A stretch of DNA of 64,000 bases from Ciona savignyi (Eukaryota; Chordata; Ascidiacea; Phlebobranchia; Cionidae), in contig CH003207.1 in the NCBI GenBank assembly GCA_000149265.1, positions 78,108-142,107 on the forward strand. The letters are read 5' to 3'. The translations under genes were made by a program, and so were the position numbers. Positions within the stretch are counted from its first letter, which is position 1, and each line of letters starts with the position of its first letter. Below, piece after piece: positions 31,313-41,800 of the stretch. The notes beneath the pieces were generated by a model. That model was not told the DNA's origin, searched no databases, and worked only from the letters and a program-made list of their open reading frames with translations.

Positions 31313-33742
31313 CTATTTCTCTGCTGGCACTTTAATTGTTTTGTTCTTTAATCTTTTCTGCAGAGAATTCATTCTTCCAGACATGGTCCTTAATAATCCC
31401 CTTAAATTCATTTTATCTTGGTACGGCATTTCACATTTATTCAAAGCATAAGTAGAGTCGCCTATTTCTTTGATAAACTGTTCAACAGAAACTGCGTCGA
31501 AAAACTCTGATTTTTCAAATTTAGAAACTAATTTGTTGACGTTGGACTTCATGTCAGTACAAGTCTTTATAGCAGCGTTAGCACGGTTTCCGACGGCAAA
31601 AGTCAGAATTGTTTTTGCTTTTCCTTGCCTTCTACACTTTGTAATGATCACATTTCCAATTTCATCAGTTCTATATACATGTCCGACACTTGAATCTGCA
31701 TGGGCAGTAAATGGTTTGGATTCTTGTACTGTTGACCTCACATTATTTTCCAGTTTAGAAATATCGTCCGAACTTATATCCCCTGCGAGTTCTATTTTAA
31801 AAGAATCGAATTCAGATTTAAGCTTGAGAATAGAGTGTTGAGGTAATAACCGATTACAAGTCTGTTTCATAACATGGCACGCAGAGTAGGCTCTTGTGAG
31901 TGGCAGAAAGAGGTCTTTATTTTTCTTCACTGGTGCCATATCACCATTACACAGTAACACATCTTCAATATTAGCACTCGGTGGTAAGATTTGATGTAAT
32001 ACCCATCCGTTTAGGTTTAGCACGCTGGTAACATTCAAATTAACTCCATTGATATTAAACCAACCAATATTATCACTTCCCGCATGACTTGGATGGTATA
32101 ACGGTGTTGAATCAAGCAAAATATATATATCTTCAGTCAGTCCAGAATTAGAATACTTTTCCATTATCGTCCCATCATTAATTACAACAGCAAGAACTTT
32201 TGCACATTCGTCATATGAACTTTGAGAAATTACTGTTTTGGGAAATTTTTCTTTTGACAAATTATGAATCAAACTTGACTTATCCTCCTCATTTTGCAGA
32301 AAAAACATTTCTTTCTTTAATGGTTTAAAAGCTGATACTGTTGCCTCCGATTGAGTATCAGATAATGTGCTGGATATTGCTTTATTTTCCTGCTTTAGAA
32401 TCTTGAGCAGTCGTTCGGTTGGGTAGCCTAGCTGTTGTTTCAGCTGAAATGCTAATTTTGACGGGAACACATTCCCAGGTAAATTTTTCAAACTTTTTCT
32501 CACAATCGTATCCCCACGTTCTAACGTCGAATAAAACGCAATTTCGGAGTCATTTATGATTTCTATAACTTCTTTCTTTTTTTCCATTATTTCAGGGAAC
32601 GCAGGGCTCAAAGATTCAACCACAGGAGGGACTAGGGTGGAGAGAAAGGGTCTTGGAGTCCGCAAAACATCAATTCCCGCGAGCACAGCTCTTCGAAGAA
32701 CTTTCCGGAGAATTAATTCCCGTCCATTAGGACCGGGATGGATGCCGTCTGATATAGCAACCGTTAACATGCGGATATGGTCACTGATTATTCTGTATGC
32801 TGCATCCTTTCCACCAATATCTTCAACCCCGACCCTACCTTCATAAGGTCCAATTTGGGACAATTTCTCTAAAGCTGATAGAATCGAAATAAATAAGTCG
32901 GTGTCGTAATTTGACGTTTTTCCCAGCATTACAGCTGTAATGCGTTCTAAACCCATTCCAGAATCAACATGGCAATTGCTAAGTGGTTCCAAAACCTTCG
33001 AATTGACTCTATTGTACTGCATGAACACAATATTCCATATTTCAACGATATCCGATACTACTTGGTTGACTTGCTCAGGTGCATGGCGGTTCCCAATCCT
33101 ATCATAATGAATTTCAGTGCAAGGACCACAAGGTCCTGTCTCACCCATTTCCCAGAAGTTATCGCTTGAACCGAACGGTAAAATCCGACTTTCATGGACG
33201 CCAATAGACTTCCAAATTTCCTTGGTATCATAATCCGGTTCTAGGTTATTTTTAGCACACCCGGCAAAGTATGTGACGTATAACCTCTCTGGAGGTAACT
33301 TTAAAACCTCAGTTAAAAAACTCCACGCCATTTTACAAGCTTCATCTTTGAAGTAATCCGCAAACGACCATGAGCCTAACATTTCAAAGAACGTATGGTG
33401 CGTCAAATCATGTCCGACATCATCCAAATCATTATGTTTTCCGCCAGCTCTTATGCATTTCTGACTATTGACTGCTCGTTTAACATTCACAAAAGGTAAC
33501 TCATCGTTCCCTTGACCAAGAAGAATTGGTTTAAATTGGTTCATTCCCGCATTTACAAACAAAAGAGATTTGTCTTGCGGCGAGTAGACTTTGGAAGACG
33601 GAATAAATTCATGGTTTCGATCTTGGTAAAACTGGATGAAAGTTTCACGGATATTTTTCGATGAATAACTATGTACCTTTGATCTTGAAACATAGAGAAG
33701 TCTCAAATTCTTGGTTTGGCATAGGAATCTACCAAACAACAT
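31313..33742 (-). CDS. AARS2: Mitochondrial alanyl-tRNA synthetase
   Basis: Class II aminoacyl-tRNA synthetase charging mitochondrial tRNA-Ala. A single 809-codon exon. Residues 1-28 look like a mitochondrial presequence (basic, Leu/Ser/Tyr-rich, no acidic residue). Catalytic core 29-360: motif 2 area KRAVNSQKCIRAGGKHNDLD (88-107) and HHTFFEMLGSWSFADYFK, the AlaRS signature FWEMGETGPCGPCTE (196-210), and motif 3 SGMGLER (261-267). The DHIR...SDG...GRELILRKVLRRA segment (321-352) matches the tRNA-recognition region. The editing domain is present but damaged: the usual HxxxH reads Y619-x3-H623 and the usual CxxxH aligns to S684-x3-H688, so two of four zinc ligands are gone. The C-terminal part is short, with no clear C-Ala domain; human AARS2 has 985 aa. 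Intronless, unlike all its neighbours. It diverges from MRPL39 and lies upstream of GLOD4 on the same strand. Confidence 0.95.
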   Translation of the reverse strand: MLFGRFLCQTKNLRLLYVSRSKVHSYSSKNIRETFIQFYQDRNHEFIPSSKVYSPQDKSLLFVNAGMNQFKPILLGQGNDELPFVNVKRAVNSQKCIRAGGKHNDLDDVGHDLTHHTFFEMLGSWSFADYFKDEACKMAWSFLTEVLKLPPERLYVTYFAGCAKNNLEPDYDTKEIWKSIGVHESRILPFGSSDNFWEMGETGPCGPCTEIHYDRIGNRHAPEQVNQVVSDIVEIWNIVFMQYNRVNSKVLEPLSNCHVDSGMGLERITAVMLGKTSNYDTDLFISILSALEKLSQIGPYEGRVGVEDIGGKDAAYRIISDHIRMLTVAISDGIHPGPNGRELILRKVLRRAVLAGIDVLRTPRPFLSTLVPPVVESLSPAFPEIMEKKKEVIEIINDSEIAFYSTLERGDTIVRKSLKNLPGNVFPSKLAFQLKQQLGYPTERLLKILKQENKAISSTLSDTQSEATVSAFKPLKKEMFFLQNEEDKSSLIHNLSKEKFPKTVISQSSYDECAKVLAVVINDGTIMEKYSNSGLTEDIYILLDSTPLYHPSHAGSDNIGWFNINGVNLNVTSVLNLNGWVLHQILPPSANIEDVLLCNGDMAPVKKNKDLFLPLTRAYSACHVMKQTCNRLLPQHSILKLKSEFDSFKIELAGDISSDDISKLENNVRSTVQESKPFTAHADSSVGHVYRTDEIGNVIITKCRRQGKAKTILTFAVGNRANAAIKTCTDMKSNVNKLVSKFEKSEFFDAVSVEQFIKEIGDSTYALNKCEMPYQDKMNLRGLLRTMSGRMNSLQKRLKNKTIKVPAEK

Positions 33743-33813
33743 CGTATTTTAGTAAATTCCAACGCATTTATACTAAAATAATTACTACCATAGCTGAAAA
33801 AAGGGGGTGACTT

Positions 33814-34030
33814 TAATTACTACAGGAGCGCTTGGATCGCGCTTGGATCACTTAGATTGCTATGGAAAGTAATTCTAACCCTGTCCCAAACACTAATCTC
33901 AACCCCAAAAGTAACTTTAAACCCACCCTAACATTAATATCATACTCTTTATTTTACTGAGAGAAGTTTTCTCCAAGGCTTTTGTAATTACGAAGTAAAG
34001 TAAGCGCTCGAAGCGATCCTGTAGTAATTA
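33814..34030. mobile_element. Family D MITE, 217 bp
   Basis: TIR TAATTACTACAGG with its inverse at 34018-34030; inner TIR GCGCTTGGATCGC against GCGATCGC-like sequence. The core is shared with the TMED2 copy (CTAACCCTGTCCCAAACAC). A partial second end (AAGCGATCAGAAG...AATTAGAGG) follows at 34.09-34.14 kb. It lies 72 bp upstream of the AARS2 start. Confidence 0.75.
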
Positions 34031-34714
34031 TGTAACTCTAATCCTTCAACCTTAACTTTCAACCTAAGCTTGTAAGTTGTAACCTTAACCCTTAAAGGGA
34101 TCCAAGCGATCAGAAGACATGAAGTAATTAGAGGCGCAGAAAAAAGGAACCGTAATAAATTATGAAGTCCTGACAAAATAGTTTGTAGTCTACCCTTACA
34201 TTAAAGTTTCTTTCTTTCAATTTTTACTACCTTCAGCCAAATGGTTGTTGAATCAAAACCCACTCCTGATTGGTCAGTTGTGTTCTTGAGCAAGGCGTAT
34301 AACGTACATCTCATAAATCAAGAGACTTAGTAGATTAACTAAACAGCAAAAACCATAATCTTACTGACGATAATAAATTGACTATGTCATAACTTTCCTT
34401 CGTGTTTCTTACACCGGTATAAACATATATTATCCTCTATTTTTATTATATTGCAAAAGTGTAACTAACTAACTACTACAGACTAATTACAAACATAAAA
34501 ATTATGCAAGTTTTGCTAAAGTTTTGTAATTTGTAAACTCTTACATGTTTCGTAATTAAGGCACATGCTCTTTAGCTGACTAAGCATAAAAAATAAGAAA
34601 AGTACAGCACTTTCGCATTTCGAAAACCCCCTAATGCGAAACTACCTTTTGTACATTCCCGTTTTTGCCTAAATGTATGAAAAACTTTAATTTATACATT
34701 TTTTTCTAAATAAA

Positions 34715-34815
34715 TAAAACAAATATAGCAAAATAAGGAAAAGACGGCAAAACGAACAGTCGTTAAAACACGTCACCAAAGTCCATATACACTATGGAGA
34801 ACGCCGCTAAAGATG
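34715..34815 (-). repeat. Family C interspersed repeat (inverted copy)
   Basis: GACGGCAAAACGAACAGTCG, TTAAAACACGTC and a CGCCGCTAAAG end, as in the copies at 21.85 and 51.25 kb. Confidence 0.55.
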
Positions 34816-35094
34816 GTTTGTTTCTTATAATCCAATTCCTAAGCGTAGCCTACTTATACTTGATACTATAAAAACAGTCTTTCTGCCAGTTCGAGAGCGC
34901 TTGATACAGACTGACACAATATGAAATGGACCATGTGGCGTTGGTTATATTCTGAGAATATGAATAATCAGCTTTACAGTCTACTACTCTGATTATTAAT
35001 TCCTTCCTGTTTCAGCTATTCCTCGCAACCTTACCACAATGCGTTTGTGGAATTTTCGTAAGGAATATTTTACTTTTCTACATAAGAAAATCTT

Positions 35095-35255
35095 CAGATT
35101 ACATCGTGCCCACCGTCGGGTTACCGAAGCTATTGCATTATGCTGTGCATCATTCACACGTTCCTTTAGTTTAGTAGAATCTATTGATACACTTAGGACA
35201 GTATGCCTACCCGTTCTTGGCCAAGGACACAACCGACTGCCCAGCGACCTGTCCG
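35095..35255 (-). repeat. Partial family A SINE
   Basis: Body from TCAGATTACATCGTGCCCAC to CACAACCGACTGCCCAGCGA, joined directly to the head of the next, opposite copy. Confidence 0.65.
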
Positions 35256-35552
35256 GCCGGTTAGCCTGGCGGTTAAATGCGTCGCCTTTCAATCGAAAGG
35301 TTGCAGATGCGAAACTGGTCGCTAGCTAGTGAGTTGTGTCCTCGGGCAAGGCACTTTACGGACATTGCCTGGACCCAGCGGATTAATGGGTTCTACTAAA
35401 TTGAAGGAACGTGTGAATTATACACAACATACTGCAATAGCTCCGGTAACCCGACGGTGGGCGCGAGGTGATCTGACGATTGCATGTGTGTTAAGCCCCT
35501 TGGTTTTCATTCACGGGGATAAACTTGAATATCCTATCCTATCTTATCCTGT
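35252..35552 (+). repeat. tRNA-derived SINE, family A, full length
   Basis: Well kept copy: head CCGGCCGGTTAGCCTGGCGG, B box GGTTGCAGATGCGAAAC, body, and tail TATCCTATCCTATC. A head fragment in the other orientation follows to 35.62 kb. It ends 260 bp before the MRPL39 start. Confidence 0.85.
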
Positions 35553-35811
35553 TTTGAACCTGCAATCCATCGGCTGAAAGGCGACGTGTCTAACCGACGT
35601 GCTACCATTAAGTTAACTGGCTGGTTCTTAATGTAAAAATGTACTGTTTATAAAACAGAGCATACACTCTTAATCGAACAATTACCTTAACAAAACACAC
35701 TCGACAGTGTGCACGCTATATGCTACGAGTTAAACCATTGGGAGCGCTATAGAGGCAAACCACGTGACAAATACGCATGGCAGACCAAAACAAACTATTC
35801 AGGTTTCAAAT

Positions 35812-38800
35812 ATGAATTTAACGAAAAACTTGACGTTGATTTCGAATTTAATCCATCCAAGAACTGCCCAAAAAGGTAAATAATTTATAGATATTCAACG
35901 ATACTATAATGTGCGTATTTGTTAAAGTCAACTTTATGACGATAGATTTTCCAGAGAAGTTTTATTGTAAGGGTGTGGTATATCTAGCTTATCCTAATTC
36001 ATAAATGTTGGATGTTTCACGTTTTCTATCCTCGGTGTCTGTTTGTATTACGACAAGAAACGTTGGTCATTTTACTTGATTGAAAACATTTGACTCTGTG
36101 ACTACTGGATAGGATAGGATATTCGTATTTATCCTGTGAGTGGGAAAACCAAGGGAGTTAGCAAACAAGCTATCGTCAGATCACCTCGCGCCCACCGTCG
36201 GGTTACCGGAGCTATTGCAGTGTTTTGTGTATGGAAACAGTCCTACAATTTTGTAGAACCCATTAATCCGCTGAGTTCAGGCAATATTTGTTATGTAGCT
36301 TTTCCCATTGCCCAAGGACCCGTATGGAAAGTATGTCAATTTTCGCCGAGATCTCGAGTGTGCACGCGCTAAATTATTAAGTGTGCAGTGTGCAAACGTC
36401 CAAGAGTGCACACTTCAAGTGTGCACACAATCTCCTTTTTATTACTGTTTTACCAAAATCTTAAAAAACATATTATTCTATCCTCAATCTTTCGTGTCCG
36501 TCAGCTAACATATCTATCTACATAACATAGGGTCGGCTAAATAACAAAAAATGTACTGACAGTAAATTACCTGAGGTTCATAGGTAGGTTTACAGGTTTG
36601 TTGGAAGTTATACGATGTTTATGTTTGCGATTGTGTGAAATTACCTCGAGTGTGCAGCTGCTGTACAAGTGTGAAAGAGACGCGGGGTAAAAAAAACTCG
36701 AGTGTGCAGCTGCTGTACTTTCCATACTGGCCCAAGGACACAACCGACTAGCGAGCCACCAGTTTCGAACCTTCAACCCTTTGAATGAAAGGTGACGCAC
36801 TAAAACACCAGACTAATCTGTACTGATTGATAAAGTCAGGGGGTGTTAGGACTACAATTTCTTAACAAAACACTTCAATATTGCGACTTCCGTACTAAAT
36901 TGTATTGTTCCCTTGAAATGATTATTTTTATTTTAAAGGTTTGTTAATCTACAATGAAGTAAGGAATGTTGCCAAATTGTCATTATGTGCTGCTCATAGA
37001 ATTGGTGAGTATTAACACTGGGTTCATTACTATAACTGGGAAATACTAATACTAGACTCGATGACATAGAATTTATGACATTGTCTTTGTTCTTTATTTA
37101 TTTTGAATGTATCACTATCATCCTTATTTATCGTTTCAGATATACATGTTCTATCCTCATGAATAGGAAAGCACAAAGAGTAATATTCCATTGTTTTGTA
37201 TCATTACGGAAACTAATTTAAACCCTGCCTTAAACACTAACCTCAACCCCAGAAATAACTCTTACTCCAAACCAATGTTTAAAACTGACTCTTATGCCAC
37301 AATCATCATTTTAGTGTGTAGTTTCCCTCCTCCCCTCCTTCTATAAAGAAAATAAATGCTGCCATCTTTCCTTGAAACCTTAACACCATTCCACCTTGAT
37401 TGTGGATTTACCAACTGAAATAAAATTCCAGATCATGTTGAATCGAAATCATTGGAATCTCGCCACAAGGGGGAGACTCAGAGAAGAAATCTCCTTTTTG
37501 ACGAGATAAAAAGAGAGCAATTGTCGAATCGAGTCCCCCGAATTGAAAAGATTAAGGTAAGTTGTAAGTTATTAGTATCAAACCTAACAGAATGCAAAAC
37601 ACTTTAGTTGAGTGATTGGTCATTTTTTTATTTATGCGGTAAACGCATTTATGAACAGGTTTTGCAGATTTTATTTTTTTAAACTGAACACTTAATTAAA
37701 TGATATAGTAACGACTGTTGTTTATTTTCCAATTTTGGTGACTTTTCTTGTCCTTAAGTGTTCGGGACTTTTGATCCAACTAATTAGCTTGGTGGTTTAC
37801 TGTGACGCCTTTCAGCCGAAGGGTTTCAGGTTCAAAATCGGTCGCTAGCTAGTTGGTTGTATCCTTGAGCAAGGCACTTAACGGATATTGCTTAAACCTA
37901 GTGGAATGATGGGTTCTGCCAAATTAAAGGAACGTGTGATTTATATACAACACACTGCGATAGTCTTGGTAACCCAACGATGGGCGCGAGGTGAACTGAC
38001 GATTGCCCATGTGTTAACCCCCTTGGTTTTTCCATTTACGGGGATAAACATGAACATCCTATCCTATCATATATTTAAATTTAGCGATCCAAATATTTTA
38101 AAGTAAATTAGTTGTTGTATCTAAATCACCAGGTAAAGTACAAAGGAAGGGGGTTGGCGGACGACGCTGTTATGTTTATGAATCGGCATCTGTCCACTCC
38201 GTACCATTGCGCTATGCGTGAGTCATTGTACATTTTGCATTCATCCATGTGTTTCACCGTGCCGCAATATTTAGCTAGGGTACATGTACATCTAATTACT
38301 ACAAGAGTGCTTGGATTGCTTTAAGGACTTGAAACTCTAACTCTAATATTATAGTTATTTAGCTGGGGTACATCTAATTACTACAGGAGCGCTTGGATCG
38401 CTTTAAGGACTTGAAACTCTAACCCTAACTCTCCAAGCCATCCTGTAGTAGATGTAGAGGTATACGATTTAGCTGTGTATTATATTTTATATTATGGTTA
38501 GTAAAGCTGGCAATTTGTAAATAGGGATTCTAAGCTGATTAGTTTGGTTTCTAGAGTTTTTTCTAAAAATAATATTATGTTTCTAAAAAAACAAAGTTTA
38601 ACTATTAAACTTGAGGTAAGAATATATCATGCTAGCTTAACTTTATGGTTAAGGGAGGTGAGCATATACACACACATTTTAATGTATTATGGTTGGTGGA
38701 TACATCTGTACACCCATGTTAACCACGCCCCCCATTCTCCACAGATATCAGTAGCAGTGTTGCCAACTCCGCTGTTCTTGCAGTCGTAACCCCCAGTGAT

Positions 38801-41800
38801 GCGCAACCCAATTCCAAGGTCACTGCCGTCCAGGCCAAACATGATGGAGAGGTAAGTGGCAACACTGATAAGTGGAAACACTGGTAAAAATAGATATATA
38901 CTGGTAGGTAGTAATGAAGAAAAATAAAAAAAATCTGTTTGCATAAAAATGTCTGTGTTTAGCACTGTTCTGTATATATTGAAAAACATTCCCACAAAGC
39001 AGCCTCTAGCTTATTGGTTGTATCCTTGGGCAAGACAGTTTGTGAATTTGTCTGAACCCAGTGGATTAACCGGTTAAAATAAAAAATGAAGGAACGTGTT
39101 AATCATACACAACACACTGCAATACACCCAGAGACTCGACAGTGAACGCGTGGTAATCCAACAATAACCTATTGCATCATAGTGTAACCTCTATTACATC
39201 ATAGTCTATTACTCTTATATCTTTGTTTATTTCAAACAAAACGATCTCCTATGAGACGTTGAGAACCTGTTATACCAGGATGGGACAAAGAATAAAAGTG
39301 ATTAAACATCGTAGGCCTAAAATCACTTAGAACTAAAGGGCGAAACAAACTAGTGGAAACATCCCCAAATAAGTTAAATCCGTTGTAAAATAGGATAAAT
39401 GATGTTGTTTAACTCACAGAAGGAAATAATTATCCAGTATTGCCCAGTGGATTTTAAATCTATAAACTAAGAAGAATAAACACGAATATCCCTATATTCT
39501 CCATCAGAAACTCAAAACCTTTCTTTTTCCAGCTGATAACAACGGAAACAGCTCAGCCAGAGACGATACTGTGGGATCTTCACCATCCACTCCAGTATGA
39601 TTGCTCCATGGAGCTCCTCAGGTTCAATATGGACAACAAGAACCAACGTCGTCATCAGGAAGTGAACAAGGTTCCTTGTTTTGCTGTTAGGGCTGTGTAT
39701 CGGTTAATGGTTATTTTGTTAACTGATTTGTTGGGTGTTAACCACTAAAAAAATTTGAAACGGTTAACTGATTTGTCTGTGTATTAAATTCTAAAACAAA
39801 CAAGCAATCAGTTAAACTATTAAAAGCTTACGCAGGCTCCTTCATTGGACAATACTTTCTGTCAATGTTCAATTGAAAAAGAACAATGTTCAATTGAATA
39901 GAGTTAGATTTTTTTAAATTATAGTGGACTTGGACTTATTATGAACTGAGACAGCAGAGAAACCCTAACCGATTAACTGATTTTTCTTTATAACCAGTTA
40001 ACCGTTATCAGAATCTAGGTATATGCAGTAGCCCTAGTAGCTGTTAATCATGATCGCTAGGTTGGTTAGCGTTTGGACTTTTATTGGAGAGGTTGCAGGA
40101 TCAAAACTAGCCACTGGCTGTTATATGTCCTTGGCAAGGCGCCTAAGGAATGTTCCAAAACCCAGTGGTTTTAAATTACAGTAGTTACGTTGTGTTGCCA
40201 CTGTTTCAGTTCCACCTATTATCCAACTGGGTCAATTAGATGTCCAAGAAGTGTCTTGCATAAGGACAAAAGGTTGTTGGATTGAAACCTCTTGTTTCAA
40301 TGTGTGTTGTATAGGAGTGAGACATTTATACAGATTTAAATCAACTAGGGCTGTAAATTAACGGTTAATTTGAAAAACGGTTAACTGATGTAACAATAAT
40401 CAGTTAACCGTTAACCAATTTAGCATAGCATTGACACAATCTACAGTTGTCAGACAAGTATTTCATGTCAGAAAAGCATGCGTTTTACCAACCAAAGAAC
40501 ACATAAGAGTTCAAAAAAAAGTTAAAAAAAGGTTAAACGATTAAAATTTGAAGTGACGGTTAACCCTAAAAACGGTTAACCACGGTTAACTTTTTGCACC
40601 TCTAAAATCAACCCATCAATCTACTGGTTTTACTCAGACTGCTCAGTGCCTTGACCAAGGATATGACCGAATAACCAGCGGCTAAGTTTGATCCTACAAC
40701 CTTTCAAATATTTGTATACCAAAGCTTTAACCAACTGATCTAATTAGTCCAATTACCACAAAATGATCAAAACAAAATCTCCAGGCATACTGGAGAACTT
40801 GTTCTGTAATACTTGGAGCGATTGCACGAGAAGCTTTTAAAGAAAACCAAAAAGTCGGAGTTTTGAAAATACCTGAAGTGTCTGGTGAGTAAGTGTGGTA
40901 TTCGTGTAAGATGGGGCTTTACCTCAGGAGATTTACCTTGTTCCCACAATCAGGTAGTTGCAAAGTTATAAGATATTCATCTTAGGTTAGAATAGGATAT
41001 TTATGTTTTTTCCCGTGAATGGGAAAACCAAGGGGGTTAACACACGGGCAATCGTCAGATCACCTCGCGCCCATCGTCGGGTTACTGAAGCTATTGCAGT
41101 GTGTTGTATATAATTGGGTTGAAAGCAATTGTAAAAGAAGCATTTACAATTGGCACATTTACCACCCTATGCTTTTGTACAAAGAAATAATTAAGTTCAC
41201 ATTTAGGGTAAAATAACCTCTGAAAAGGGTGAAATGACCCCCAAATAGGGTAAAATACCCCCAAAAAATAAAATTACCCACACTATGGTAAATTTACCCA
41301 CAAAATGGTAAAATTACCCACAAAATGGTAAAATCACCCTAAAAATGGTAAAATTACCCACAAAATGGTAAAATTACCAACAAAATGGTTAAATTACAAA
41401 CAAAATGGTAAAATCTCCCCCTGTACCCCACAGTTGAAAACGGGGCCTTCTGTTGTGATCTGATCCTCGGTCCAGAGATGCGGGGGTGGAAAGTGAAGGA
41501 GGAGGATCTGCTCTTCCTCAGTAAGGTAGCGCGGAGGATCGTATCAAAGAACCTCAAATTCGAACGGCTGGATGTGGAAACGGAATTAGCTCGAGATGTT
41601 TTTAAACATGACGAGTAAGTAGGAGGGTGTGGGTTCGATTCTTACCCCTTGCGATTAAAGCAAGGTTTTTTTTACTGGTTAGATTACAGAGGTTTTCAAC
41701 AAATGGGCCATGGCCCAGTAGTGAGCCATGACGCTGTTTTTTTTTATGATGGAAGGGGAATTAGCTGGCGATGTTTTCAAACATGACGAGTAAGTAGGAG

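Larger units (their letters stand above)
33743..35811. promoter_or_regulatory. Divergent promoter interval AARS2 / MRPL39
   Basis: 2.07 kb between two divergent starts, so both promoters must lie here or in the flanking 5'UTRs. It holds a family D MITE near the AARS2 side, a family C repeat, and family A SINEs near the MRPL39 side. I see no clear TATA box or paired factor sites. Confidence 0.5.
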
